Counted from the stretch's first letter, positions 38,843-49,775 are shown. The stretch is 51,626 nt of DNA from Methylicorpusculum sp. (GCF_030651835.1 NZ_JAUSBX010000095.1:1-51626); one strand, 5' to 3'. The notes: generated by a model from the sequence alone, not told the origin. A program made the numbers and translations.

Positions 38843-40024
38843 ATGTTGGAAACCGATGTCATCATAATCGGAGCGGGAGCGTCCGGATTGATGTGCGCAA
38901 TTGAAGCAGGCAAGCGCAAGCGAAAGGTGCTGGTCCTCGAACATGCAGCAAAGCCCGGTAAAAAAATCCTGATGTCGGGCGGTGGTCGTTGTAACTTTAC
39001 TAACATCTCGGTCGAGCCGGAAAATTATATTTCTCATAATCCGCATTTTTGTAAATCAGCCTTGAGCCGTTATACCCAGTGGAATTTTATCGACTCGGTT
39101 CAACGTTCTCAAATCCCTTATCATGAGCGTGAATACGGCCGCCTGTTTTGCAATGACAGCGCAAAGGATATTCTCGCTATGCTGTTGACAGAATGCCGGT
39201 CGGCGGATGTCAACATTGCGTTGAATACCGCCATAGAAGCCGTCGAACAACGTCCTGACCAAAAATTTCTGGTCAAAACCAAACTGCAACATTATTTATG
39301 CAGTTCACTGGTGATCGCGACGGGCGGTCTGTCGATTCCAAAAATGGGCGCTACGCCGTTCGGCTATAAAATCGCCGCACAATTCGGCATCCCGGTTTGG
39401 CCGACTTCGGCAGGCCTTGTCCCGTTTACGCTGCAACCGGATGATAAGGAAAAATTATCCGACTTATCGGGTATCGCATTGCTGTGCAGGGCGAGTTGTG
39501 CGGGGCACAGCTTTACCGAAAACATCCTGTTTACGCATAGAGGGCTAAGCGGCCCGGCCATGCTGCAGCTATCGAATTACTGGAATCCCGGCCAGCCGTT
39601 GACGATCGATTTATTACCAGAGACCGATCTTGCCGCACATCTGCAGCAACTCAGAACAACAAAGTCCAAATCCGCATTAAAGACAGTGTTGTCCGAGTTA
39701 TTACCGAAACGCTTGATCTCCTGCCTGATCGATGAAACGCTACTGAATGGCAACTTGGCGGACTTATCTGCCGCTCAGATCGATTTTGTGGCAGACCGAA
39801 TTAACAACTGGACGATCAAACCCAATGCGACGGAAGGCTACCGCACCGCCGAGGTGACGTTGGGCGGCGTCGATTGTAATGCGATTTCATCGAAAACGAT
39901 GGCGAGTCATGACGTGCAGGGGCTTTATTTTATTGGTGAGGTGCTTGATGTAACCGGATGGCTGGGTGGTTATAACTTCCAATGGGCTTGGGCGTCCGGC
40001 TGGTGCGCCGGGCAATATGTTTGA
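38843..40024 (+). CDS. HI0933/YhiN family FAD-dependent oxidoreductase
   Basis: The 393-residue protein starts with the dinucleotide-binding fold DVIIIGAGASGLMCAIEAGK and the family's GGGRCNFTN motif (about residue 47). VIATGGLSIPKMGATPFGYKIA gives the second FAD motif, seen by its ATGG and GATPFGY landmarks. Near the end, LGGVDCNAISSKTM and DVTGWLGGYNFQWAW close the FAD site. The family is common in bacteria, and the physiological substrate is not settled. An inverted repeat follows the stop. Confidence 0.93.
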   Translation: MLETDVIIIGAGASGLMCAIEAGKRKRKVLVLEHAAKPGKKILMSGGGRCNFTNISVEPENYISHNPHFCKSALSRYTQWNFIDSVQRSQIPYHEREYGRLFCNDSAKDILAMLLTECRSADVNIALNTAIEAVEQRPDQKFLVKTKLQHYLCSSLVIATGGLSIPKMGATPFGYKIAAQFGIPVWPTSAGLVPFTLQPDDKEKLSDLSGIALLCRASCAGHSFTENILFTHRGLSGPAMLQLSNYWNPGQPLTIDLLPETDLAAHLQQLRTTKSKSALKTVLSELLPKRLISCLIDETLLNGNLADLSAAQIDFVADRINNWTIKPNATEGYRTAEVTLGGVDCNAISSKTMASHDVQGLYFIGEVLDVTGWLGGYNFQWAWASGWCAGQYV

Positions 40025-40036
40025 GCTGTATAAGAG

Positions 40037-40070
40037 GTAGGATGGGCAAAGCGCAGCGTGCCCATCCTAC
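40037..40070. repeat. REP-like hairpin (gtaggatgggca)
   Basis: GTAGGATGGGCA and TGCCCATCCTAC form a perfect 12-base stem around a 10-base loop, right after the flavoprotein gene. Its arms share the gtaggatg core with the hairpins at 49017-49049 and 49716-49744. It has no T run, so it is a repeat rather than a terminator. Confidence 0.7.
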
Positions 40071-40112
40071 TTTGCTAAATTCAGCGGGTGATTTTAGGGC
40101 AATAGGGGGTTA

Positions 40113-40592
40113 TCAATGACTGCAACCGGCACCATGCACATGGCCGTGAGCCAATTCGTCCATCGTCGCTTCTCTGATATCGGTTATTTCCACGTCAAAA
40201 AATAATTTCATACCGGCCAAAGGATGATTGCCATCGATGGTAACATCATCGCCTTCGACATTAATGACCGTCACGACACCGGGGCCTGAGCTGACATCTG
40301 CATGGAACTGCATGCCGACTTCAATCACATCGATTCCTTCAAACATCTGACGCGGAATAACTTGCACCATGTCTTCATCGTAATTGCCGTAAGCTTCTGA
40401 CGGTTCTATTTCGACATTTAACTTATCGCCAACGGCTTTACCAAGCAGGGCCTGTTCCAGTCCGGGAATGATACTGCCTTGTCCATGCAGATAAACCAGC
40501 GCATCACTGCCAATTGAACTGTCCAGCGTTTCACCGGCGTCATTGGTCAATGTGTAATGAATAGAAACAGCCATATTTTCAGCGACTTGCAT
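40113..40592 (-). CDS. slyD: FKBP-type peptidyl-prolyl isomerase, SlyD type
   Basis: The 159-residue protein isomerises prolyl bonds and assists folding in the cytoplasm. The FKBP part has VSIHYTLTNDAGETLDSS and YLHGQGSIIPGLEQALLGK, the split ends of the FKBP fold around an inserted flap domain. The C-terminus is rich in His (HGHVHGAGCSH), a short version of the SlyD metal-binding tail. Nickel handling is known for SlyD, but the short tail may bind less metal. It is divergent from greB. Confidence 0.93.
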   Translation of the reverse strand: MQVAENMAVSIHYTLTNDAGETLDSSIGSDALVYLHGQGSIIPGLEQALLGKAVGDKLNVEIEPSEAYGNYDEDMVQVIPRQMFEGIDVIEVGMQFHADVSSGPGVVTVINVEGDDVTIDGNHPLAGMKLFFDVEITDIREATMDELAHGHVHGAGCSH

Positions 40593-40687
40593 GGGAAGAA
40601 CCTACTGTTGATAATTTAAGAAACGGCTATGATATAAAATAAAGTCTCTGTTGTCTGAAAATATTAAAAACTGGAATATAAAACCCC

Positions 40688-41185
40688 ATGAGCCGCTGGA
40701 AACCACCCCAAGCCAAATCATCTCCCTATATCACCCAAGCCGGTTATCAAGCGCTGGAAAACGAATTACGGGCGTTATGCGACAAACGTAAGGACGTCAC
40801 CGCCGCTCTGTCAGCCGCTGCCGCTGAAGGTGACCGGTCGGAAAATGCCGAATATATTTATCGCAAAAAAGAATTACGCGGCATTGACCGGCGCATTCAT
40901 TATTTACAAAAGCGTTTGCCCTCGCTTACTGTCGTCTCCCAAGCGCCTTCTGCTCAGGATAAGATTTTTTTCGGGGCCTGGGTTACGTTGGAAAATGAAT
41001 CCGGCGAGCCGGTCACCTATCGAATCGTTGGGGCGGATGAGCTTAATCCGGCCAAAAACTATATCAGTCTGGATTCACCGCTTGCCAAGGTGTTGCTGAA
41101 AAAAACCTTTGACGATGAAGTGACGATCTTTATCGAACAAAAACCGGTCAGATACACCGTGCTCGATATTGCTTATAGCCAGTAA
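40688..41185 (+). CDS. greB: Transcription elongation factor GreB
   Basis: The 165-residue protein rescues backtracked RNA polymerase by stimulating transcript cleavage. The N-terminal coiled coil has the acidic tip AAEGDRSENAEYIY, and the tail has the FKBP-like Gre C-terminal domain (SLDSPLAKVLL). SSPYITQAGYQALENEL is the usual GreB opening rather than GreA. It ends 15 bases before the convergent cmoM stop. Confidence 0.97.
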   Translation: MSRWKPPQAKSSPYITQAGYQALENELRALCDKRKDVTAALSAAAAEGDRSENAEYIYRKKELRGIDRRIHYLQKRLPSLTVVSQAPSAQDKIFFGAWVTLENESGEPVTYRIVGADELNPAKNYISLDSPLAKVLLKKTFDDEVTIFIEQKPVRYTVLDIAYSQ

Positions 41186-41200
41186 ACCGGAACCCTTTGT

Positions 41201-41968
41201 TTATAAACGCTGGGCAACCAGATGCACATAGCGCCCCATGTCGCGGAATGTGGGTTGCCGGCAATAACGGCTTTCCAGTTCAAACAGTTCGTCCGCGTTG
41301 CTTTGCGCTAAGGTCTCGTGATTCAGATAATCATGAAAAACACGTAATCCGGTATGAGTGATGATCTTAAAATGATTGTTTTCAAGGAAGTCTATTACAT
41401 CGTGCGGGTATTGCGGATTGGGCGGCGTCAACTTGGAGCCTTTACCCAAATAACTGTCATCCAATACGTTTTTCCAGCGCCAGCCGCCTTTTAGAACGTT
41501 ACCGAAGACCATGGTATTCCGATTGTAAAACAACAAAGACAAGTGCCCGCCGGGTTTTACCTGCTCGATAACGGTTTGCAGGGTTGGCAAGGGATTCGCC
41601 AGCCATTCAAGCACCGCATGAAACAAGATCACATCAAACTGCGGAAGTTTTAAAGCAAGAGTCTGAGCCGACTCCACATAAAATCCGGCAGCCACATCTT
41701 CATTAATAAAAGCCTCCCTGGCACGCTCAAGCATTTTTTCCGACACATCGCAAAGTGTCAGATGATGACCTCTTTTAGCCAGCCAGAGACTGATTTGGGC
41801 AAAACCACAACCGGCATCCCAGATAGTCAGTGCGTCTGAGGCATCGTAAAAAGGCGTCAGATCTTCCTTTAATAATTTCAGCCGCCATTCCCCTTTCGCA
41901 GTTTGATATATTTTGCGGTCGAATTTATCGATGAGCTGATCGAAATTCCGATCTTTGGCTTGAGTCAT
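41201..41968 (-). CDS. cmoM: tRNA 5-carboxymethoxyuridine methyltransferase (CmoM/SmtA)
   Basis: The 255-residue SAM-dependent methyltransferase matches E. coli CmoM closely in landmarks. These are DRNFDQLIDKFDRKIYQT near the N-terminus, WDAGCGFAQ for SAM binding, LILFHAVLEW-like ILFHAVLEWLANP, and the C-terminal GLRVFHDYLN and ELESRYCRQPTF. CmoM methylates the cmo5U wobble base to mcmo5U in several tRNAs, improving decoding. No cmoA or cmoB gene lies beside it. Confidence 0.93.
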   Translation of the reverse strand: MTQAKDRNFDQLIDKFDRKIYQTAKGEWRLKLLKEDLTPFYDASDALTIWDAGCGFAQISLWLAKRGHHLTLCDVSEKMLERAREAFINEDVAAGFYVESAQTLALKLPQFDVILFHAVLEWLANPLPTLQTVIEQVKPGGHLSLLFYNRNTMVFGNVLKGGWRWKNVLDDSYLGKGSKLTPPNPQYPHDVIDFLENNHFKIITHTGLRVFHDYLNHETLAQSNADELFELESRYCRQPTFRDMGRYVHLVAQRL

Positions 41969-42010
41969 CTGTCATCACGCGTGTTAAATAAAAATTATGG
42001 TATCTATTCA

Positions 42011-42115
42011 GCGTAGGTTGGGTTAGGCGATAGCCGTAACCCAACACGTCGGTTTATCTGATGCTGATGGCTTCGATTGTTGGGTTACGCTCTATCGAGC
42101 TAACCCAACCTACGC
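42011..42115. repeat. MITE-like element with 16-base perfect terminal inverted repeats
   Basis: GCGTAGGTTGGGTTAG (42011-42026) is the exact reverse complement of CTAACCCAACCTACGC (42100-42115). Inside, taacccaac and gttgggtta form a second pair. The element is about 105 bases and carries no gene. It lies between cmoM and groEL. A decayed copy sits at about 8353-8452. Confidence 0.8.
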
Positions 42116-42170
42116 AAGTCCCACAAGTATCCTTCAGCGTTTTCACTGAATAGTTACAAATCATGCCCAT

Positions 42171-42202
42171 AAAAAAGCCCCGGCTGAAATCAGCCGGGGC
42201 TT
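42171..42202 (-). terminator. groESL terminator
   Basis: A 13-base stem (aagccccggctga/tcagccggggctt) with a two-base loop is followed on the minus strand by TTTTTT. It lies 30 bases past the groEL stop. Confidence 0.94.
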
Positions 42203-42232
42203 GGTTCAAGCTTAAAGCGCTTGGGTCAGCAA

Positions 42233-44238
<2,006 letters not shown>

Positions 44239-44279
44239 TATCTCCTGAAAAAATTAAAACAAAGGTAAAAAATGGATTA

Positions 44280-44306
44280 TTAGCACTCGCTATTCATGAG
44301 TGCTAA
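44280..44306 (-). promoter_or_regulatory. CIRCE element, HrcA operator of groESL
   Basis: TTAGCACTC, nine spacer bases, then GAGTGCTAA is a perfect CIRCE inverted repeat. It sits 42 bases upstream of groES, directly after the -10 box, so bound HrcA would block initiation. The hrcA gene is not in the window. Confidence 0.97.
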
Positions 44307-44333
44307 TAATAATCAGGTTTTGCAGTCTGTCAA
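44306..44333 (-). promoter_or_regulatory. Sigma70-like promoter of groESL
   Basis: On the minus strand a perfect TTGACA (44328-44333) is followed after 16 bases by TATTAT (44306-44311, five of six). It abuts the CIRCE element. No sigma32-type box was seen here. Confidence 0.8.
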
Positions 44334-44379
44334 GTTCTTTGGCATCATAACTTTCAAAATTTAATCCACTAAACAACTT

Positions 44380-45120
44380 ATGAATGACGATCAACTCCTG
44401 CGCTTCAGCAGACAAATCATGCTGCCGCAAGTCGATGTCGAGGGCCAGCAGAAACTCCTGGCCGCTCATGTTCTGATCATCGGAGCAGGCGGACTAGGTT
44501 CGCCGGCATCCATGTATCTGACCGCTGCCGGTGTAGGGAAAATCACCCTTTACGACAACGACACCGTCGATCTGTCAAACTTGCAAAGACAGATTGCCCA
44601 TCACACGGCCGATATTGGGGCTAACAAAGCATTTTCAACCCTAAGCACGCTAAAAAACTTAAATCCTGGAACAGAAGTCAGTGCATTCAGCAAACGCGTT
44701 GAAGGACAAGAATTATTGGATGCTGTATTAAACGCGGATATTGTTTTGGACTGCAGCGATAACTTCACAACTCGGTTTGCAATCAACCGCGCTTGTGTGA
44801 CGCATCAAAAACCGCTGGTATCGGGAGCCGCCATTCGCTTTGAAGGGCAGATTTCCACCTTTACGCCTGGCAGGGATAACAGCCCCTGTTATAACTGCTT
44901 ATATTCAGATACCGGTGAAGAATTACAAAACTGTGCGACTAATGGCGTTATCGCGCCCATCACGGGGATTATCGGAAGCTTGCAAGCATTGGAAGCAATC
45001 AAGTTAATAGCCGGCATCGGTAAAACGTTGACCGGCCGCTTGCTGTTGATTGATGGTTTGACGATGGAATGGACTGAGATGAAATTGAGAAAAAATCCCA
45101 ATTGCCCAACCTGCAGTTGA
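44380..45120 (+). CDS. MoeB/ThiF-type E1-like adenylyltransferase
   Basis: The 246-residue protein adenylates the C-terminal Gly-Gly of a ubiquitin-like sulfur carrier (MoaD or ThiS). The ATP-binding motif is VLIIGAGGLGSPAS (about residues 31-44), followed by LYDNDTVDLSNLQRQ. Zinc-binding pairs CYNC and CPTC lie in the C-terminal half, and the crossover segment contains TGEELQNCATNGVIAP. No ThiS/MoaD or rhodanese is fused or nearby, so MoeB and ThiF cannot be told apart with certainty. MoeB is slightly more likely because of the short length and the EELQNCATNGV region. Confidence 0.9.
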   Translation: MNDDQLLRFSRQIMLPQVDVEGQQKLLAAHVLIIGAGGLGSPASMYLTAAGVGKITLYDNDTVDLSNLQRQIAHHTADIGANKAFSTLSTLKNLNPGTEVSAFSKRVEGQELLDAVLNADIVLDCSDNFTTRFAINRACVTHQKPLVSGAAIRFEGQISTFTPGRDNSPCYNCLYSDTGEELQNCATNGVIAPITGIIGSLQALEAIKLIAGIGKTLTGRLLLIDGLTMEWTEMKLRKNPNCPTCS

Positions 45121-45201
45121 TAACAACGAATATGCTGAAATCATTCATGCAGCCCAAACGGACTGCATGAATGATTAACCGAATGACAGATTGCTTATTG
45201 T

Positions 45202-45411
45202 TTATTGTTTATTTTTTTGTAAAAAACCTTTAAACATTTCGATGGCCTTTTCAGCCAAATCATTAACTTTGGAAGGACTGTCACCGTGCGGCTCGGTCTC
45301 ACCAAAAGGTTTACCATTATTGATGGTGTACTTATATATAAAGTAACCTAATGGGGCAAACGCAAAAGCAGCGATAACAAACATCACAATGAATAGCCAG
45401 GTAACACCCAT
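45202..45411 (-). CDS. Small membrane protein, function unknown (69 residues)
   Basis: The protein has one membrane span at about residues 5-26 (MGVTWLFIVM start) and a hydrophilic tail ending AIEMFKGFLQKNKQ, predicted amphipathic helix. The ribosome site GAGGAGG is strong. It is divergent from pqqA, separated by 286 bases, and is next to the MoeB/ThiF gene on the other strand. I do not recognise the family. Its place beside pqq suggests but does not show a link to PQQ or methanol oxidation. Confidence 0.75.
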   Translation of the reverse strand: MGVTWLFIVMFVIAAFAFAPLGYFIYKYTINNGKPFGETEPHGDSPSKVNDLAEKAIEMFKGFLQKNKQ

Positions 45412-45697
45412 ATTTCCTCCTCAAGGATTTCTTTTTTAATTATTTTTAATATATGGTGAGGTTTGATAATAACCTTATAAGCCTTGACATTACAAATAAT
45501 TGCACTCCCCTTAACAAAATTTATCAGCTCTGTGCTCAGCAATCGCCTATAAATCAGTGCATTAAACTTGGCTCAAACTCTTTAAGATCCTTCCGCGGCA
45601 ATAGTTGCGCAACCTAAAAGTTCGTCGTATACTCTTTTGAGCTTACTTGATCAAGCTAGCATAAGAACTATCAATAATACTTCTGGAGGTATTCATC
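45412..45697. other. Divergent intergenic region between small membrane gene and pqqA
   Basis: About 290 bases with no gene. It contains the palindrome CTTGATCAAG (45648-45657 area) and TATCAAT ahead of pqqA, which may be promoter parts. The match to sigma70 is weak, so no promoter is called. Strong ribosome sites stand at both ends. Confidence 0.5.
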
Positions 45698-45772
45698 ATG
45701 AAATGGGAAACACCAAGCTACACTGACCTGCGTTTTGGTTTTGAAGTCACCATGTATATTTACAACCGTTAA
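45698..45772 (+). CDS. pqqA: PQQ precursor peptide PqqA
   Basis: A 24-residue peptide, MKWETPSYTDLRFGFEVTMY then IYNR, with the conserved Glu16 and Tyr20 (E-x3-Y) that are joined to form pyrroloquinoline quinone. The ribosome site TGGAGGT is strong. It is the first gene of the pqq cluster. A strong hairpin follows, so pqqA should be made in excess over the enzymes. Confidence 0.98.
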   Translation: MKWETPSYTDLRFGFEVTMYIYNR

Positions 45773-45790
45773 TTTTTTACCGGTAACGCA

Positions 45791-45821
45791 AAAAAGGGGT
45801 TCGAAAGGACCCCTTTTTTTT
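45791..45821 (+). terminator. Hairpin terminator/attenuator between pqqA and pqqB
   Basis: The stem aaaaaaggggt/acccctttttt runs into a T tract (ttttttttgcc). It begins 19 bases after pqqA. Read-through would still feed pqqB-E, so it can set a high PqqA to enzyme ratio. Confidence 0.85.
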
Positions 45822-45881
45822 GCCTGATTTTTCTCAATACCGTATCATTGCGGCACTTTCTTACGCTATATTTCGACTACC

Positions 45882-46796
45882 ATGAAAATCAGAGTCTTAG
45901 GATCGGGAGCCGGTGGCGGTTTCCCTCAATGGAACTGTAACTGCAACAATTGCAGACGCTTACGGCATCAACAAATGAACGGTAAAGCCCGGACTCAATC
46001 CTCTATCGCCGTGAGTACCGATAATAAAAATTGGCTGCTGTTCAATACCTCGCCCGATATCAGAGCTCAGCTGGAAGCCTTTCCAGCCATTCAACCGAAG
46101 GAAGGCATACGCGATACCGGCATCAAAGCGGTTTTGCTTATCGACAGTCAAATTGATCACACGACCGGCATGCTGATGCTGCGCGAAGGCAAAGAACCCC
46201 TCAATGTGTATTGCACCGAAATGGTCAAACAGGATCTGACTACCGGTTTCCCCGTATTTAAGATGCTGGAACATTACTGCACGGTAAAACATCATCCGGT
46301 TCCCCTGGATGGCAGCAGCTTTACCGTAGACGCCATTGATGACATCCGCCTTTATACTCATTCGCTCAAAAGTAAAGCACCGCCATATTCTCCGCATCGT
46401 CATGACCCGCATGAAGGCGATAATATCGGCGTCATCATCGAACAAATATCCACAGGAAAACGCGTTTATTACGCACCCGGCCTAGGCGAAATAGAGCCTC
46501 ATGTGCTCAGCGCCATGCAAAACGCAGACTGCTTACTGGTCGATGGTACTTTCTGGACAGAAGACGAAATGATTGCCTGCGGCGCCAGCAGCAAAAAAGC
46601 CCAGGAGATGGGACATCTGGCACAATCAGGTCCCGGTGGCATGATTGAAGTCCTAAACTCCATTCCTGATAGCCGGAAAATACTGATCCATATCAACAAT
46701 ACCAATCCCATTCTGGATGAGGATTCCGATGCGTTCAAAATATTGAACCAAAACAGAATCGAAGTCTCCTATGATGGCCTGGAAATTGAACTATAA
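45882..46796 (+). CDS. pqqB: PqqB, metallo-beta-lactamase-fold PQQ biosynthesis protein
   Basis: PqqB acts in PQQ synthesis, proposed as the hydroxylase that oxidises the processed PqqA dipeptide. The 304 residues match the family and start [19 protein letters not shown], with the zinc-binding CNCNNC near residue 20. [11 protein letters not shown] gives the metal-site His of the beta-lactamase fold, and the segment LLVDGTFW follows later. The gap to pqqC is 21 bases, so pqqB-E form one operon. Confidence 0.97.
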   Translation: MKIRVLGSGAGGGFPQWNCNCNNCRRLRHQQMNGKARTQSSIAVSTDNKNWLLFNTSPDIRAQLEAFPAIQPKEGIRDTGIKAVLLIDSQIDHTTGMLMLREGKEPLNVYCTEMVKQDLTTGFPVFKMLEHYCTVKHHPVPLDGSSFTVDAIDDIRLYTHSLKSKAPPYSPHRHDPHEGDNIGVIIEQISTGKRVYYAPGLGEIEPHVLSAMQNADCLLVDGTFWTEDEMIACGASSKKAQEMGHLAQSGPGGMIEVLNSIPDSRKILIHINNTNPILDEDSDAFKILNQNRIEVSYDGLEIEL

Positions 46797-46817
46797 AAAA
46801 TTGCCAACGGGAAAACA

Positions 46818-47549
46818 ATGACAGCTAGCGATAATACGCCTTGGAACCGGGAAGAATTTGAAGCGAAATTGCGCGGTATGGAAAAGTATTACCATATCCA
46901 TCATCCCTATCACACGCTAATGAATGAGGGAAAGCTGACCAAGGAACAAATTCAAGGCTGGGTTGCCAACCGTTTCTATTATCAGGTCAGCATCCCGATT
47001 AAAGACGCCAACATTCTGGCCAATTGCCCGGACCGTAAAACCCGCGCTATCTGGATACAACGCATTCTCGACCATGACGGACATCCCAATGATCCGGGCG
47101 GCATTGAAGCATGGATACGGCTGGGTATTTCCGTCGGCCTGACGCGTGATGAAATCACTTCGCTTAAATATGTCCTGCCGGGCGTTCGTTTTGCCGTCGA
47201 TGCCTATGTCAATTTCGCCCGTCGTGCTGATTGGCACGAGGCCGCCAGTTCTTCGTTAACCGAGTTATTTGCACCCAAAATACACCAGCAGCGACTGGAT
47301 AACTGGCCGACGCATTACCCTTGGGTTGAAAAAGAAGGCTATACCTATTTTCGTAAACGCCTGACTGAAGCGCGCCGCGATGTTGAACATGGCCTGGAAA
47401 TCACCCTGGACTGGTACAAAACCCGTGAGCAGCAAGAACGCATGGTCGAGATTCTGCAATTTAAACTTAATGTTCTGTGGACCATGGCCGATGCCATGTA
47501 CCTGGCTTACGTGAACGAAATGCCGCCTTATTTCAACATCGAAAAATAA
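46818..47549 (+). CDS. pqqC: PqqC, pyrroloquinoline-quinone synthase
   Basis: PqqC closes the ring and completes the oxidations of the last PQQ intermediate without metal. The 243 residues contain the family's YYHIHHPYH start region and [19 protein letters not shown], shown by its QVSIPIKDA landmark. RILDHDG and the ending [10 protein letters not shown]-like [13 protein letters not shown] are also typical. The stop overlaps pqqD by one base (TAATG). Confidence 0.97.
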   Translation: MTASDNTPWNREEFEAKLRGMEKYYHIHHPYHTLMNEGKLTKEQIQGWVANRFYYQVSIPIKDANILANCPDRKTRAIWIQRILDHDGHPNDPGGIEAWIRLGISVGLTRDEITSLKYVLPGVRFAVDAYVNFARRADWHEAASSSLTELFAPKIHQQRLDNWPTHYPWVEKEGYTYFRKRLTEARRDVEHGLEITLDWYKTREQQERMVEILQFKLNVLWTMADAMYLAYVNEMPPYFNIEK

Positions 47550-47821
47550 TGACTATTCAACCCGACAAGATCATCAGCTTCTCACCCACCCATCGATTGC
47601 AATGGGAAGAAGCGCAGCAAAAAAACGTCATTTTGTACCCTGAAGGCATGGTTGAACTGAACACCAGCTCAGCGGAAATTTTAAAACTGTGTGACGGCAC
47701 CCGAACCCTGGATCAATTGATCAATGAACTTGAACAAAAATTTGCCACCACGGGTTTGAGCAACGACATCAACGCTTTTCTGGAAGTAGCACTACACAAT
47801 GGCTGGATTCGACAAAACTAA
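47549..47821 (+). CDS. pqqD: PqqD, PqqA-binding chaperone
   Basis: PqqD binds PqqA and hands it to PqqE. The 90-residue frame starts at ATG 47549, overlapping the pqqC stop. This start gives the normal length and the opening [12 protein letters not shown] longer frame starting at 47477 lies inside pqqC and is rejected. The core contains [23 protein letters not shown], seen by EGMVELN and EILKLCDG. It overlaps pqqE by 23 bases. Confidence 0.95.
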   Translation: MTIQPDKIISFSPTHRLQWEEAQQKNVILYPEGMVELNTSSAEILKLCDGTRTLDQLINELEQKFATTGLSNDINAFLEVALHNGWIRQN

Positions 47822-48926
47822 TAATACACCGCCGCGTTGGTTGCTGGCTGAGCTGACTTATGCCTGCCCGCTGCAATGCCCTTATTGCTCCAACCCTCTG
47901 GATTATGCGAAATATCCATCTGAATTAAGCACCGAGGACTGGATGCGCGTGCTGACACAAGCCCGAAAAATGGGCGCCGTTCAGCTTGGTTTTTCCGGCG
48001 GCGAACCGCTTACCCGCAAAGATCTGACAGAACTGGTCAGACACGCCCGCCAACTCGGGTACTACAGCAACCTGATTACATCGGGCTACGGCCTGACTGA
48101 AGAAAAAATCGTGCAGCTCAAAGAAGCCGGACTTGACCATATCCAAGTCAGCATTCAAGCGAGCACCCAGGAGTTAAACGACCATATTGCCGGAACGGCC
48201 TCTTACGTCCATAAAAAAGAAGTTGCCCATCTGGTCAAAAAACACGGCTATCCCATGGTGTTATGCGTGGTGATACACCGTGAAAATATTCATCAAATGC
48301 AAGACATTCTGGAAATGGCGGAAGAACTGGGCGCTGACTATCTGGAACTGGCCAATACTCAATATTACGGCTGGGCCCATGCCAACCGTGACTTATTATT
48401 GCCAACCCGGGAACAATTTGAAGAGGCGGAACGGATTGCCCAGGCTTATAAAGAAAAAGTCGCCGGTAAAATGAAAATTTATTATGTCGTGCCGGATTAT
48501 TACGAAGACCGCCCGAAAGCCTGCATGAACGGCTGGGGCACGACCTTTTTGACCATTGCCCCGGACGGCGTAGCGTTACCCTGCCACTCGGCCCGCGAAC
48601 TACCCGGACTGGATTGCCCCAATGTCAAAGATCTCAGCATTGAAGAAATCTGGCATGACTCCAAAGCCTTCAACTTTTTCCGCGGTCAGGAATGGATGAA
48701 AGAACCCTGCCGCAGCTGTGACGAAAAACACAAAGACTTCGGCGGCTGTCGCTGCCAAGCTTATTTACTGACCGGCGACATGTACAACACCGACCCGGTT
48801 TGCAGCAAATCACCGAACCATCAGGTTATAGATGCCGCCATTGCCTCGGCTGCAGCCGTTGCGTTGGCACCCAATGAAAAGCCCTTACTGTTCCGTAACA
48901 GCAAAAACTCACGGGAATTCATGTAA
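47799..48926 (+). CDS. pqqE: PqqE, radical SAM enzyme linking Glu and Tyr of PqqA
   Basis: PqqE forms the carbon-carbon bond between Glu16 and Tyr20 of PqqA with PqqD. The 375 residues have the radical SAM motif CPLQCPYC (Cys23, Cys27, Cys30) and [11 protein letters not shown]-terminal SPASM-type auxiliary cluster domain has many cysteines ([18 protein letters not shown]). It is the last gene of pqqA-E. pqqF, the usual peptidase, is not seen here. Confidence 0.98.
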   Translation: MAGFDKTNNTPPRWLLAELTYACPLQCPYCSNPLDYAKYPSELSTEDWMRVLTQARKMGAVQLGFSGGEPLTRKDLTELVRHARQLGYYSNLITSGYGLTEEKIVQLKEAGLDHIQVSIQASTQELNDHIAGTASYVHKKEVAHLVKKHGYPMVLCVVIHRENIHQMQDILEMAEELGADYLELANTQYYGWAHANRDLLLPTREQFEEAERIAQAYKEKVAGKMKIYYVVPDYYEDRPKACMNGWGTTFLTIAPDGVALPCHSARELPGLDCPNVKDLSIEEIWHDSKAFNFFRGQEWMKEPCRSCDEKHKDFGGCRCQAYLLTGDMYNTDPVCSKSPNHQVIDAAIASAAAVALAPNEKPLLFRNSKNSREFM

Positions 48927-49016
48927 AAATGAGCTGCGAATTTATGGTATCGGGCTAACAATAACTTGACGGGGCTATCTGAAAGGAGTTTTTAACCGCC
49001 TCTAAAGATAAAGCCC

Positions 49017-49049
49017 GTAGGATGCGGTTCGTTCCTCACCGCATCCTAC
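49017..49049. repeat. REP-like hairpin (gtaggatgcggt)
   Basis: GTAGGATGCGGT and ACCGCATCCTAC form a perfect 12-base stem with a 9-base loop. The loop and right arm recur at 49720-49744. It lies downstream of pqqE with no T run, in the 259-base gap before the next gene. Confidence 0.7.
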
Positions 49050-49221
49050 CGAGCTATGGTTGACTGTTCACCTCTTCATAGCCGACTATTACCGCGGTAA
49101 AAATAAACTGTATAACGTGATCTACAGCCAATGTACTGATAAGGTAACAGAGCTTATTGCCTAGAGTACGGCGATCAGGGATGATATGCCGAAACCATTT
49201 AATTACTTGTTCGCTAGACAT

Positions 49222-49635
49222 ATGAGCCTTCGTACACACGTTGAATTTACTTCCGATGCATTCCCCTCCTACCCGAATGAAGAGGAGGAGATCAACCCTG
49301 GAATCTGGGGCAAACGTCTTGCGGAATACCTATGCTCTCAGCTTTCCCTTCATGGGATCACCCCAGAGGAGCCCTTTACCGAGGATTGGGGATGGCAGAT
49401 ACCCATAAAAAATGAAAAATTTAAGATGTTTATTGGATGCAGCAACCAGCTTGAACCAGGCGACAACCGTTTTCTTTGTTTTATAGAGCCCTCAAAGCCC
49501 GAGGTCAGAAAAGGATTATTCGGAAAAATAGATGCGAGACCCGACATCAACCGAGTCGCTTCCGCTCTCGATAAGGTTTTGACATCTCATCAAGATATTC
49601 ATGATTTGAGGTGGTGGAATGAAGATGAAAAGTAA
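49222..49635 (+). CDS. Hypothetical cytosolic protein
   Basis: The protein is 137 residues from the ATG at 49222 (MSLRTHVEF), which I prefer; an in-frame start at 49186 adds 12 residues. It is soluble, with acidic EEEEINPGIWGKRLAEYLC and EPFTEDWGWQIPI, landmarks I associate with a small uncharacterised family found scattered in gammaproteobacteria. The sequence ends in WWNEDEK. It is bounded on both sides by REP-like hairpins, a setting typical of accessory genes. No function is proposed. Confidence 0.6.
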   Translation: MSLRTHVEFTSDAFPSYPNEEEEINPGIWGKRLAEYLCSQLSLHGITPEEPFTEDWGWQIPIKNEKFKMFIGCSNQLEPGDNRFLCFIEPSKPEVRKGLFGKIDARPDINRVASALDKVLTSHQDIHDLRWWNEDEK

Positions 49636-49695
49636 AGGAGCAAACCATACCTTCCACTCAACTCCCTTCAGCCCGGAGGATGCCGTAAACGCCGT

Positions 49696-49744
49696 GAACC
49701 GCATCGTTCGCAATTGATGCGGTTCGTTCCTCACCGCATCCTAC
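49696..49744. repeat. Three mutually pairing REP-like segments
   Basis: GAACCGCATC (49696-49705), GATGCGGTTC (49716-49725) and ACCGCATC (49733-49740) can pair in two alternative ways. The second half is the same sequence as the hairpin at 49017-49049. Two inserted or duplicated REP units would produce this; a regulatory switch is possible but not supported. Confidence 0.55.
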
Positions 49745-49775
49745 GGGCTTAACCAAATAGGAAAAAGTAGAAAAA

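Noticed and set aside
47477-47548. Upstream extension of pqqD
   Set aside because: It lies inside pqqC in another frame; the ATG at 47549 gives the normal PqqD length and overlaps the pqqC stop in the usual way.
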